Part shown: piece by piece, positions 1 through 6,469 of the stretch | Position numbering within the stretch: the first letter of the stretch is position 1 | Layout: the number at the start of each line of letters is the position of its first letter | Source: Flavobacterium sp. | GTDB taxonomy: Bacteria > Bacteroidota > Bacteroidia > Flavobacteriales > Flavobacteriaceae | Direction: 5' to 3' | Assembly: GCA_018062725.1 (NCBI GenBank) | Contig: JAGORP010000072.1 | Coordinates: 1-11,169, forward strand | Length of the DNA stretch: 11,169 nucleotides | The notes under the pieces: generated by a model | Database searches by the model: none | The model's input: the letters and a program-made list of their open reading frames with translations, nothing else | What the model was told of the DNA's origin: nothing | Position numbers and translations under genes: made by a program

Positions 1-1512
1 CGCCAATAAAGCATTTGGCATTCCATAACCATACTCTGCATGTTTATTCGGATATAAATGAGAAGTTTGACGCATTTTTGTCAAAACTTGATCACGTGTC
101 CATGATGGATTTTTGGCCCAAACTAAGGCCGCAATACCTGCTGTGGTAGCCGTGGCTACCGAAGAACCTCCAACATAATCACCTTGTGCATCATAATAAC
201 TATTCACTGGAATATGATTTCCAGAAGTTCGTTCCATCATAATAGTAAAATCTACTTTCCCTCCGGTGTGACAAACATCACAAGCCTGATACGTACTGGC
301 TTCTTTAATACCTGTTACCGCAACCGTTTCGGCCATCCAAGCTGGAAAAATCACTCCTGCAAATGTTGTAAAACTTGTAGACGTACCAGCTGCACAGAAA
401 ATTAGTTTCCCTTTACTATAAGCATATCTAACACCGTCTTCGATTTTACCTACCGAAATAATATGTCCCATTGACATTGAAATGATTTTGACATTAGCAT
501 TATTTCCTAAAGCTGTAAAAGCATTCTTCACACCATTTTGTTCATGATAACCATCTAATACGACATTGGAAGCTGCTCGATACGTAACAAGATTTGCATT
601 ATAAGCCACACCAACAGGTTGCCCTTTATCGTTACGAGGCGCAGTAGCTACAGAAGCCATACTGGTTCCATGACCACATAAATCATTTACGCCGTCAGTT
701 GTAGTACTCCAAGGCCAAATTGAATCAACATAAACCCCATATTTTTGCACCGTTCTGCCTGTCGATAGTCCATTATTAAAACTTGCATTTAACAATGTAT
801 TTGCTGTAGAAGCACCCGAATCTACAACTCCTAAGCCAATACCTTTCCCAGAAGAATATGCCCAAGCTGATGGGATATTGTGTTTGTAAAAGGCCCACGG
901 CGCTTTAGCATTTGGCGTAACAATTGTATAATCTAACGAATTTATGGCTAGTGACTCTAAACCACATCCCGAAGAAGAAGACGTTGCAGAAGCAGTAACA
1001 TTTTTTTGATTAAATGCTTCATTTTCTAATCTAAAATCGGACGGTTCAACATAACGAACATATCCTAATCTGCGTAAGGCAATCACAGTTTCTTGCTTTT
1101 CTATAATAACATCCACTAGATTTAAGTAGGTATCGGCATTAATTAAAATTTTAGCAATAGGTTTTCCTTCGAATTTAGAAATCAAATTTAAAAGTTGATT
1201 TTGCAAATACACATGATTACTAGATTTGCTTCTGTCAAAATCGGTCTTAGAATTACCAAAACCGATAGTACAAACATTTTTCCCGTTTTGCAGTGCGCTC
1301 CAGATTACATAATCTGTGGTTGATCCCCAATTAAACTGTTTGTTTTGATTCACTTGTTCCAAAACTTTTGATTTCACTTCTGCGGCAGTCATTGGCGTTT
1401 TTTGAGATTCCGGAATTGAAATAGGCGCTTCAATTGGAGTAGTATCTTCCTTGCTACACGAAGCCAGCACAATTATAGAAAATGTGCAAATTTTTAAGAA
1501 TTTTTTAGTCAT
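1..1512 (-). CDS. Subtilisin-like serine protease (S8 family) lipoprotein, C-terminal end cut by window
   Basis: Open from an ATG at 1512 to the window edge (504 codons, no stop). The N-terminus is a lipoprotein signal: MTKK, a hydrophobic stretch, then the lipobox LASC with Cys19 as the lipid-bearing residue, so the enzyme should be exported and anchored by lipid. Residues about 45-160 look like a propeptide, ending in YVEPSD. The S8 catalytic triad is visible: Asp231 in GVVDSG, His281 in GHGTS and Ser451 in GGSSVATA. The oxyanion-hole position, Asn in AAGN of typical subtilases, reads AAGT (Thr377). The last visible residues, GYGMPNALLA, match the usual end of the S8 domain, so only a C-terminal extension or sorting domain could lie outside. 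It is divergent from smpB with 180 bases between. I infer a secreted peptidase of broad or unknown specificity. Confidence 0.93.
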   Translation of the reverse strand, partial: MTKKFLKICTFSIIVLASCSKEDTTPIEAPISIPESQKTPMTAAEVKSKVLEQVNQNKQFNWGSTTDYVIWSALQNGKNVCTIGFGNSKTDFDRSKSSNHVYLQNQLLNLISKFEGKPIAKILINADTYLNLVDVIIEKQETVIALRRLGYVRYVEPSDFRLENEAFNQKNVTASATSSSSGCGLESLAINSLDYTIVTPNAKAPWAFYKHNIPSAWAYSSGKGIGLGVVDSGASTANTLLNASFNNGLSTGRTVQKYGVYVDSIWPWSTTTDGVNDLCGHGTSMASVATAPRNDKGQPVGVAYNANLVTYRAASNVVLDGYHEQNGVKNAFTALGNNANVKIISMSMGHIISVGKIEDGVRYAYSKGKLIFCAAGTSTSFTTFAGVIFPAWMAETVAVTGIKEASTYQACDVCHTGGKVDFTIMMERTSGNHIPVNSYYDAQGDYVGGSSVATATTAGIAALVWAKNPSWTRDQVLTKMRQTSHLYPNKHAEYGYGMPNALLA

Positions 1513-1655
1513 TTGGTTGGTTTTAATTTGTTTATCTTACCAAACTATTAAAAATAATTAAAAAATACCATTCAAAATCGACGAAATGCAATAAAATACC
1601 GACAAAATACATTCACTTGATAATCAGTTGATTTTAAAAAAAATACTTTCAAAAA

Positions 1656-1685
1656 TTGAAAACACCAATTTTTACTTTAAATTTG
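1656..1685 (+). promoter_or_regulatory. Bacteroidota-type promoter of smpB
   Basis: TTG at 1656-1658, 19 bases of spacer, then TAAATTTG at 1678-1685, a perfect match to the Bacteroidota -7 consensus TAnnTTTG. The smpB ATG begins only 7 bases later, so the predicted transcript has almost no 5' leader. Confidence 0.65.
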
Positions 1686-1692
1686 CCAACCT

Positions 1693-2148
1693 ATGTTAAA
1701 AACTGTAAACATACTCAACAAAAGAGCCAAATTCGATTATGAAATTATCGATAGATATACCGCTGGAATTGTTTTAACTGGAACGGAAATTAAATCGATT
1801 CGTTTAGGAAAAGCGGGGATTGCTGAAAGTTTTTGTGAATTTCATAATAACGAACTTTTTGTGATTAATTCGAATATTGAAGAATATCATTTTGGCAATC
1901 AGTTTAACCACAAAGCTAAAAGTGAACGCAAGCTTTTATTAAACAAAAAAGAGTTAAAAGCGTTATTAAAAGATGTTCAAAACAAAGGACTTACCATTAT
2001 TCCCCTTCGATTATTTACCAATGAAAAAGGATTGGCTAAGTTAGATATCGCTTTATGTCGCGGAAAGAAAAACTATGACAAAAGAGAAACCATTAAAGAC
2101 AGGGACAACAAACGAGATTTAGATAGAATCAAAAAAGAGTATAAATAA
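1693..2148 (+). CDS. smpB: SsrA-binding protein SmpB
   Basis: SmpB binds tmRNA (SsrA) and carries it into stalled ribosomes, so that the truncated peptide is tagged for degradation and the ribosome is freed. At 151 residues it has the normal family length. Family blocks are in order: NKRAKFDYEI (9-18), GIVLTGTEIKSIRLGK (25-40), the basic HKAKSERKLLLNKKE segment (73-87), and GKKNYDKRETIKDRD (124-138), followed by the basic C-terminal tail that enters the mRNA channel. The start is set by the family N-terminus and by the promoter directly upstream; no other start fits. The tmRNA gene itself is not in the window. The gene is followed by a hairpin terminator shared with the convergent ompW remnant. 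Confidence 0.97.
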   Translation: MLKTVNILNKRAKFDYEIIDRYTAGIVLTGTEIKSIRLGKAGIAESFCEFHNNELFVINSNIEEYHFGNQFNHKAKSERKLLLNKKELKALLKDVQNKGLTIIPLRLFTNEKGLAKLDIALCRGKKNYDKRETIKDRDNKRDLDRIKKEYK

Positions 2149-2178
2149 AAAAGTCTTACATTTCTGTAAGACTTTTTT
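2147..2178. terminator. Bidirectional rho-independent terminator between smpB and the ompW remnant
   Basis: The perfect 8-bp stem GTCTTACA (2153-2160) and TGTAAGAC (2165-2172) has a 4-base loop and is flanked by six A and six T, so it would work on either strand. It lies between convergent genes and overlaps the last bases of the smpB stop codon. Confidence 0.9.
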
Positions 2179-2194
2179 ATATTCTTTTGGCTGA

Positions 2195-2809
2195 TTAGAA
2201 TTTCATTCCAAATCCCATTCCAAATACCCATGGATTTAATTCTACTTTTGCCAGAATACTTAATCCTGCGGCTAAATTAGAAGCATCTACAGTAACATCT
2301 GTTTTTAAGAACAATTGTTTCAAGTCGGCATTAATAAAAAACGTATCAGTTATCATTAAGTCAAAACCAGCCTGTGCTGCATAACCTAGAGCATTTTTAT
2401 ACGTGATTCCCTTTACAACATCACCTTGCTTAACATCATAAAAAATAGTATAATTTAAACCTGCTCCAAGATATGGTTTTAAAACATTATCACAAGATTG
2501 ATTAAAATGATACTGAACCGTTAATGTTGGAGGTAACAAACGAACGGAACCCAAATCGACATTAGCACTAGTGGCACCGCCGACTGCCGAAATATCAGAA
2601 CCAATTGTACTGATATCATGCTTGGAAGTTCCCAAAATCAACTCAGCTGCAATATTTTTAGTAAAAAAATAAGTAAAATCTAATTCTGGGATTAATTCAT
2701 TGGAAGCGTCTACCTTTCCGCCAATCGTTTTGATTGTTGATTTTTCTTCGGGAACAACCCCAACTCCTCTAACGCGTACTTTCCAACGTAATAAATCTGC
2801 TTTCTTTAT
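2195..2809 (-). pseudogene. ompW: OmpW-family outer-membrane beta-barrel protein, start and signal peptide lost
   Basis: The frame reads 204 residues of OmpW-like barrel from an ATA codon at 2809 to the stop at 2195. Family marks include WKVRVRGVGVVPEE near the start, ELDFTYFFTKNIAAELILG, LLPPTLTVQYHF, YLGAGLNYTIFYD and the C-terminal strand NPWVFGMGFGMKF ending in Phe, as outer-membrane proteins do. Just upstream, a TGA (2812-2810) closes the frame, and there is no ATG before the barrel. None of the three frames up to the neighbouring terminator (2844-2872) encodes a hydrophobic signal peptide. The first possible start, TTG at 2641, falls inside the barrel and would drop three or so strands and any export signal. 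OmpW proteins are normally about 210-230 residues including a signal of about 20, so only the 5' end is missing, probably by a small deletion. A sequencing error is the alternative. Confidence 0.75.
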
Positions 2810-2843
2810 TCATAATTGCAACAGTTGCGCATTTTATAAATAC

Positions 2844-2872
2844 AAAAAAAAGTCGGCTATAAAACCGACTTT
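2844..2872 (-). terminator. Rho-independent terminator downstream of the PAS gene
   Basis: Read on the minus strand: AAGTCGG, loop of about 8 bases, CCGACTT, then a run of T. It begins about 20 bases after the PAS gene stop. It also lies only about 35 bases before the ompW remnant, so read-through from upstream could not easily express that remnant. Confidence 0.85.
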
Positions 2873-2894
2873 AAAACTTGCTAAGTTATTCTAA

Positions 2895-3533
2895 TTAATT
2901 TCCAAAAAATCGACTAAAAAAACCTCTTCTTTCTTCTTCCTCTTCTTCATAAATATTCTCAGAAACCGTTTGAACAACTTGTTGCTGAACTTTGCTATCA
3001 TCTATCATTAATTTGGTGATTAAATCAACATAACTAAGTCCTTTTTCTTCTAAGTAACCAATTAAATATTTTTCACTAGCCACTAACCCACCAGCTTGTT
3101 CAATTTGCAACAATCTTTTATATAGAGGTTCTATGTGATTACTAATAACAGCTTGAGGAACTGCTTTTCTTCGAGCAATGTAATTTTTTATGACTCCGTC
3201 TTCATCTTTTAAATATTCAAAATCGGTTATTACCCAATAATAACGGCCCGATTTTGCTAAATTTTTAACGATACCGTGAAATTTATTTCCGAGTTTAATT
3301 TTATCCCAAAGCACTTTAAAAACCACTTTAGGCATGTCTGGATGTCTAATAATGTTGTGAGGTTGGGCCATCAATTCGTAATCTTCATAACCACAAACAT
3401 CCACAAATGCTTCATTTGCATATTCGATAGTTCCATATAAGTCGGTTTTACTCATAATGGTTTGAGTTTTATCCCATGAAACTTCTTTATCAATTGGAAT
3501 TGGTCTTGTAATGTTGCCTATCACTTCGCTCAT
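2895..3533 (-). CDS. Stand-alone Aer-type PAS domain protein
   Basis: A 212-residue soluble protein. Residues about 15-125 form a PAS domain closely like the redox-sensing PAS of the E. coli aerotaxis receptor Aer: TIEYANEAFVDVCGY, QPHNIIRHPDMPK, GIVKNLAKSGRYYWV and, after the domain, IEPLYKRL. The residues matching Aer Arg57, His58 and Asp60, needed there for FAD binding, are present as Arg63, His64 and Asp66; the Aer Trp70 position is Trp76, while the Trp79 position is Phe85. Unlike Aer it has no membrane segment, HAMP or methyl-accepting signalling domain. The tail is a run of seven or so acidic residues (about 196-201), then RRGFFSRFFGN, a short aromatic-basic end that could touch a membrane or partner. 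An FAD- or redox-linked sensor role is inferred; the output is unknown. It sits 79 bases downstream of pcm on the same strand, with its own -7 box. Confidence 0.85.
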   Translation of the reverse strand: MSEVIGNITRPIPIDKEVSWDKTQTIMSKTDLYGTIEYANEAFVDVCGYEDYELMAQPHNIIRHPDMPKVVFKVLWDKIKLGNKFHGIVKNLAKSGRYYWVITDFEYLKDEDGVIKNYIARRKAVPQAVISNHIEPLYKRLLQIEQAGGLVASEKYLIGYLEEKGLSYVDLITKLMIDDSKVQQQVVQTVSENIYEEEEEERRGFFSRFFGN

Positions 3534-3559
3534 ACTTTTATTTTTTAAAATTTATTTTT

Positions 3560-3567
3560 CAAAAGTA
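3560..3567 (-). promoter_or_regulatory. Candidate -7 promoter element of the PAS gene
   Basis: On the minus strand 3567-3560 reads TACTTTTG, a perfect TAnnTTTG match, 26 bases before the ATG. About 20 bases further upstream lies a T-rich stretch but no clear TTG, so the -33 part is weak. Confidence 0.45.
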
Positions 3568-3612
3568 GTATGCGGCCTAAAAGTAAAAAATGATTTTATC
3601 AGGTTGGATGTC

Positions 3613-4254
3613 TTAATTTTTATCTTCTAACAAAGGTACAAACCGAAAATCGCCCAATTCATGCTTTTCAAATTGAGTTTCAGATTTTCTGATTAATAAT
3701 GTCATCACTTGGGTATCTTCTCCCACAGGAATTACAAGTCTTCCACCAATTTTAAGTTGTGCCATAAGAGGTTGTGGAATTATAGGCGCACCAGCCGTAA
3801 CAATTATACTGTCGTATGGAGCATAATTTGGAAGCCCTTTATATCCATCTCCAAAAGAAAGATGCTTGGGACGAATTCCCATTTTCGGCAATAAGACAGA
3901 GGTTTTTTTAAAAAGTTCGTTTTGTCGCTCAACAGAATATACTTTGGCCCCCATAGTACATAATACAGCGGTTTGATACCCACTCCCGGTACCTATTTCA
4001 AGTACTTTATCCTCTTTTTTTACCTCTAATAATTGTGACTGAAAAGCAACAGTGTAAGGTTGTGAAATCGTTTGACCAGCACCAATAGGAAAAGGCTTGT
4101 CTTGATAAGCAAAATCTTCAAAACTAGAATCTAAAAAAAGGTGTCTTGGTATCTTTCTAATCGCTTCCAATACATTTTTATCGACAATCCCTTTCTGCTC
4201 TAAAAGGCTTACCAATTGATTTCTAAGTCCTTGATGTTTGTTGGTATCTTTCAA
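3613..4254 (-). CDS. pcm: Protein-L-isoaspartate O-methyltransferase
   Basis: Methylates L-isoaspartyl residues of aged proteins using S-adenosylmethionine, starting their return to normal aspartate; cytosolic. The 213-residue protein has the family blocks in order: the substrate-site motif IGAGQTISQPYTVA (57-70), the SAM-binding glycine motif VLEIGTGSGYQTAVL (84-98), YSVER (106-110), FGDGYKGLP (134-142), IIVTAGAP (150-157), GGRLVIPVG (170-178) and the end motif RFVPLL (204-209). The start is TTG at 4254: in frame upstream there is a TAA within 15 bases and no ATG or GTG, and MKDTNKHQGLRNQLV fits the expected N-terminus. A TTG start may lower translation. It is divergent from the Gfo/Idh/MocA gene and upstream of the PAS gene. 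Confidence 0.95.
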   Translation of the reverse strand: MKDTNKHQGLRNQLVSLLEQKGIVDKNVLEAIRKIPRHLFLDSSFEDFAYQDKPFPIGAGQTISQPYTVAFQSQLLEVKKEDKVLEIGTGSGYQTAVLCTMGAKVYSVERQNELFKKTSVLLPKMGIRPKHLSFGDGYKGLPNYAPYDSIIVTAGAPIIPQPLMAQLKIGGRLVIPVGEDTQVMTLLIRKSETQFEKHELGDFRFVPLLEDKN

Positions 4255-4359
4255 CTTTTTTAGTAATTATATTTGGTAAAAATACCTTTAAAATTTCAAT
4301 TTCAAAAAAACAATTATAAATAAATTTGAAATTCAAAATAATCACTTTTAAATCCATTT

Positions 4360-4387
4360 TTGATGAAAATTTTTTAAAATATATTTG
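4360..4387 (+). promoter_or_regulatory. Possible distal promoter of the Gfo/Idh/MocA gene
   Basis: TTG at 4360-4362, 17-base spacer, TATATTTG at 4380-4387, again matching TAnnTTTG. It lies 67 bases before the chosen start and upstream of a second match, so the two may be tandem promoters. The region is very AT-rich, so a chance match is possible. Confidence 0.4.
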
Positions 4388-4405
4388 TCATTTGACTTTT
4401 GTTTT

Positions 4406-4437
4406 TTGTTATTTCCTTTCGGAAATTGCTATTTTTG
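4406..4437 (+). promoter_or_regulatory. Proximal promoter of the Gfo/Idh/MocA gene
   Basis: TTG at 4406-4408, 21-base spacer, TATTTTTG at 4430-4437. The ATG at 4454 follows 16 bases later, a usual distance. It supports the downstream ATG as the true start, because any start further left would lie inside or before this promoter. Confidence 0.6.
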
Positions 4438-4453
4438 TTTAAAATACAATTCT

Positions 4454-5419
4454 ATGCTTAAAGTTGGCGTGTTAGGTGCTGGGCACCTCGGAAAAATACA
4501 TTTACGATTACTGAAAGAATCAACACAATATGAATTAGTAGGCTTTTATGATGAAAATGCCGAATATGCAGATAAAATCGCTGCCGAATTTGGATACAAA
4601 CGTTTTGACACCATTGCTAAATTAATTCATGCCGTGGATGTTATTGATATTGTAACCCCTACCCTTTCGCATTACAAATGTGCCAAAGTGGCTATCAAAA
4701 GTGGTAAACATGTTTTTATTGAAAAACCAATCGCAACCACAGTAGAAGAGGCGGAAGAAATCATCGCTTTAGCTAACGAATATAAAGTAAAAGGGCAAGT
4801 AGGCCACGTAGAACGTTTCAATCCTGCTTTTAAAGCGGTAAAAGATAAAATTGAAAATCCGATGTTTATTGAAACGCATCGTTTGGCCGAATTCAATCCG
4901 CGTGGCACTGATGTTCCTGTAGTTTTAGACTTGATGATTCACGATATTGATGCGATTTTGAGTGTCGTACGATCGAAAGTAAAAAGCGTCAACGCCAGTG
5001 GTGTTTCCGTTTTAAGCGATTCGCCAGACATTTCGAATGCTAGAATTGAATTTGAAAACGGTTGTGTCGCCAATATCACTTCAAGTCGTATTTCGATGAA
5101 AAACATGCGTAAATCGCGCTTTTTTCAAAAAGACGCATATATCTCTGTCGATTATTTAGATAAAGTTTGTGAGGTCGTAAAAATGAAAGACGCTCCGGAA
5201 GTTCCAGGTGATTTCGATATGATTTTACAAAATGCCGAAGGTGTGAAAAAGCAAATTTATTACGATAACCCTTCCGTAGAACCGAATAACGCGATTTTAG
5301 ATGAATTAGAATCATTCGCAGATGCCATCAATAATAACAAAACACCGGTTGTAACTCTAGAACAGGCTACAGAAGCATTGCGTGTGGCCTACATGATCAT
5401 TGATGAAATGAAAAAATAA
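4454..5419 (+). CDS. Gfo/Idh/MocA family NAD(P)-dependent oxidoreductase
   Basis: A 321-residue cytosolic oxidoreductase. The N-terminal Rossmann fold has the dinucleotide motif GVLGAGHLG (5-13), an acidic Asp33 at the end of the second strand suggesting NAD(H) preference, and the family signature EKP (90-92), whose Lys91 normally takes part in catalysis. The C-terminal sheet domain follows, with GHVERFNPA (117-125) and DLMIHDIDAI (159-168), where His163 occupies the usual catalytic position. The reading frame stays open to 4385, but the extra 23 residues do not resemble the family and overlap the promoter, so ATG 4454 is chosen. The substrate, probably a sugar or cyclic polyol derivative as in relatives, cannot be told from sequence. 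It is the first gene of the rightward series, 85 bases before the dehydrogenase, with a large hairpin in the gap. Confidence 0.92.
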   Translation: MLKVGVLGAGHLGKIHLRLLKESTQYELVGFYDENAEYADKIAAEFGYKRFDTIAKLIHAVDVIDIVTPTLSHYKCAKVAIKSGKHVFIEKPIATTVEEAEEIIALANEYKVKGQVGHVERFNPAFKAVKDKIENPMFIETHRLAEFNPRGTDVPVVLDLMIHDIDAILSVVRSKVKSVNASGVSVLSDSPDISNARIEFENGCVANITSSRISMKNMRKSRFFQKDAYISVDYLDKVCEVVKMKDAPEVPGDFDMILQNAEGVKKQIYYDNPSVEPNNAILDELESFADAINNNKTPVVTLEQATEALRVAYMIIDEMKK

Positions 5420-5425
5420 ATTTAC

Positions 5426-5469
5426 CTCGAATTCACGAATATTTCTAATCAATCATTTGTGAATTCGAG
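5426..5469. repeat. Long intergenic hairpin (inverted repeat)
   Basis: CTCGAATTCAC (5426-5436) pairs perfectly with GTGAATTCGAG (5459-5469). Four more pairs, one of them G-U, extend the stem to 15, with a loop of about 14 bases. No T-run follows on either strand, so it is not a standard terminator. It may be a dispersed palindromic element or an mRNA processing or stability site in the Gfo-to-dehydrogenase transcript. Confidence 0.8.
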
Positions 5470-5504
5470 ACAACAAATAAATAAAAAACACAATTAAAAT
5501 AAAA

Positions 5505-6392
5505 ATGAAACACATTGCAGTAATTGGAGCAGGAACGATGGGTAACGGAATTGCTCATACTTTCGCGCAAAGCGGATTTACCGTAAAATTAATTGATATT
5601 TCAGAAAAATCATTAGAAAAAGGAATGGCAACTATTGCTGCTAACCTTGATCGTATGGTGACAAAAGGTGCTATTTCTGAAGAAGACAAACACAAAACAA
5701 TCGGAAATATTATCACTTACACCGATATGAAAGATGGGGTGGTAGGTTGTGACTTGGTTGTAGAAGCAGCTACCGAAAATGTGACTTTAAAACTAAACAT
5801 CTTCAAACAACTGAGTGATATTTGCGATCATAATGTGATCTTAGCAACCAATACATCTTCTATTTCAATTACGCAAATAGCGGCCCAAGTCGTACATCCT
5901 GAACGAGTTATCGGAATGCACTTTATGAATCCGGTGCCGATTATGAAATTGGTAGAAATTATTCGTGGGTATTCTACTTCTGATGAAGTGACTAAAATTA
6001 TCATGGATTTATCGGTAAAATTGGGTAAAACACCTACGGAAGTAAACGATTATCCGGGATTTGTAGCCAATAGAATTTTAATGCCGATGATTAACGAATC
6101 GATTGAAACCTTATACAATGGCGTGGCGGGCGTGCAAGAAATTGATACCGTAATGAAATTAGGAATGGCGCACCCTATGGGACCGTTACAACTAGCCGAT
6201 TTTATTGGTCTTGATGTATGTTTATCGATTTTAAACGTAATGTACGACGGTTTCAAAAACCCAAAATATGCTCCTTGTCCGTTATTAGTCAACATGGTAA
6301 TGGCGGGTAAACTTGGTGTAAAATCAGGAGAAGGTTTCTATGATTATAGCGAAAGTAAAAAAGCAGAAAAAGTTTCAAAGCAATTTGCATAA
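5505..6392 (+). CDS. hbd: 3-hydroxybutyryl-CoA / 3-hydroxyacyl-CoA dehydrogenase
   Basis: Interconverts 3-hydroxyacyl-CoA and 3-ketoacyl-CoA with NAD(P)(H), in fatty-acid oxidation, butyrate-type or phenylacetate-type pathways. The protein has 295 residues, normal for the single-domain enzyme. The N-terminal Rossmann motif is IGAGTMGNGIAHTFAQSG (7-24). The active-site set can be placed on the human short-chain enzyme: Ser118 in TNTSS, His139 in GMHFMNP, Glu151 in LVEII (the same 12-residue spacing as His158-Glu170) and Asn189 in GFVANR. The C-terminal dimerisation half contains HPMGPLQLADFIGLD and ends with GEGFYDY. No thiolase, crotonase or acyl-CoA dehydrogenase is nearby, so the pathway is not revealed by the neighbours. 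There is no consensus promoter in the 85-base gap, so it is probably read through from the gene before it. Confidence 0.95.
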   Translation: MKHIAVIGAGTMGNGIAHTFAQSGFTVKLIDISEKSLEKGMATIAANLDRMVTKGAISEEDKHKTIGNIITYTDMKDGVVGCDLVVEAATENVTLKLNIFKQLSDICDHNVILATNTSSISITQIAAQVVHPERVIGMHFMNPVPIMKLVEIIRGYSTSDEVTKIIMDLSVKLGKTPTEVNDYPGFVANRILMPMINESIETLYNGVAGVQEIDTVMKLGMAHPMGPLQLADFIGLDVCLSILNVMYDGFKNPKYAPCPLLVNMVMAGKLGVKSGEGFYDYSESKKAEKVSKQFA

Positions 6393-6404
6393 TTAACAAT
6401 GGAT

Positions 6405-6463
6405 AATTGATAATTGATAATTTTTGAAACGAATTGTCAATTATTAATTGTCAATTATCAATT
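6405..6463. repeat. AT-rich inverted repeat with internal short repeats
   Basis: The left arm 6405-6422 and right arm 6446-6463 are complementary at 17 of 18 positions, separated by 23 bases. The left arm consists of repeated GATAATT units, and related TCAATTA units recur on the right (from 6437). The element fills almost the whole 77-base gap and ends 7 bases before the DUF1015 start codon, so a folded transcript could affect that start. It looks like a dispersed intergenic repeat of Flavobacteriaceae; this is from recollection. Confidence 0.7.
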
Positions 6464-6469
6464 GAATAA

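Noticed and set aside
184..405. Open frame of 73 codons on the plus strand
   Set aside because: Antisense to the S8 protease catalytic domain, whose triad and family motifs are clear; no family resemblance and no promoter.
2700..2894. Open frame of 64 codons on the plus strand
   Set aside because: Lies opposite the 5' part of the ompW remnant and runs through the terminator hairpin; composition gives no sensible protein.
4277..4299. Promoter for pcm on the minus strand (TATTTTTA with TTG upstream)
   Set aside because: The box lacks the final G and the spacing of 12 bases is too short for the Bacteroidota consensus.
4385..4453. Longer start for the Gfo/Idh/MocA gene
   Set aside because: The extra residues are not part of the family and the stretch contains the promoter boxes; ATG 4454 begins directly before the Rossmann strand.
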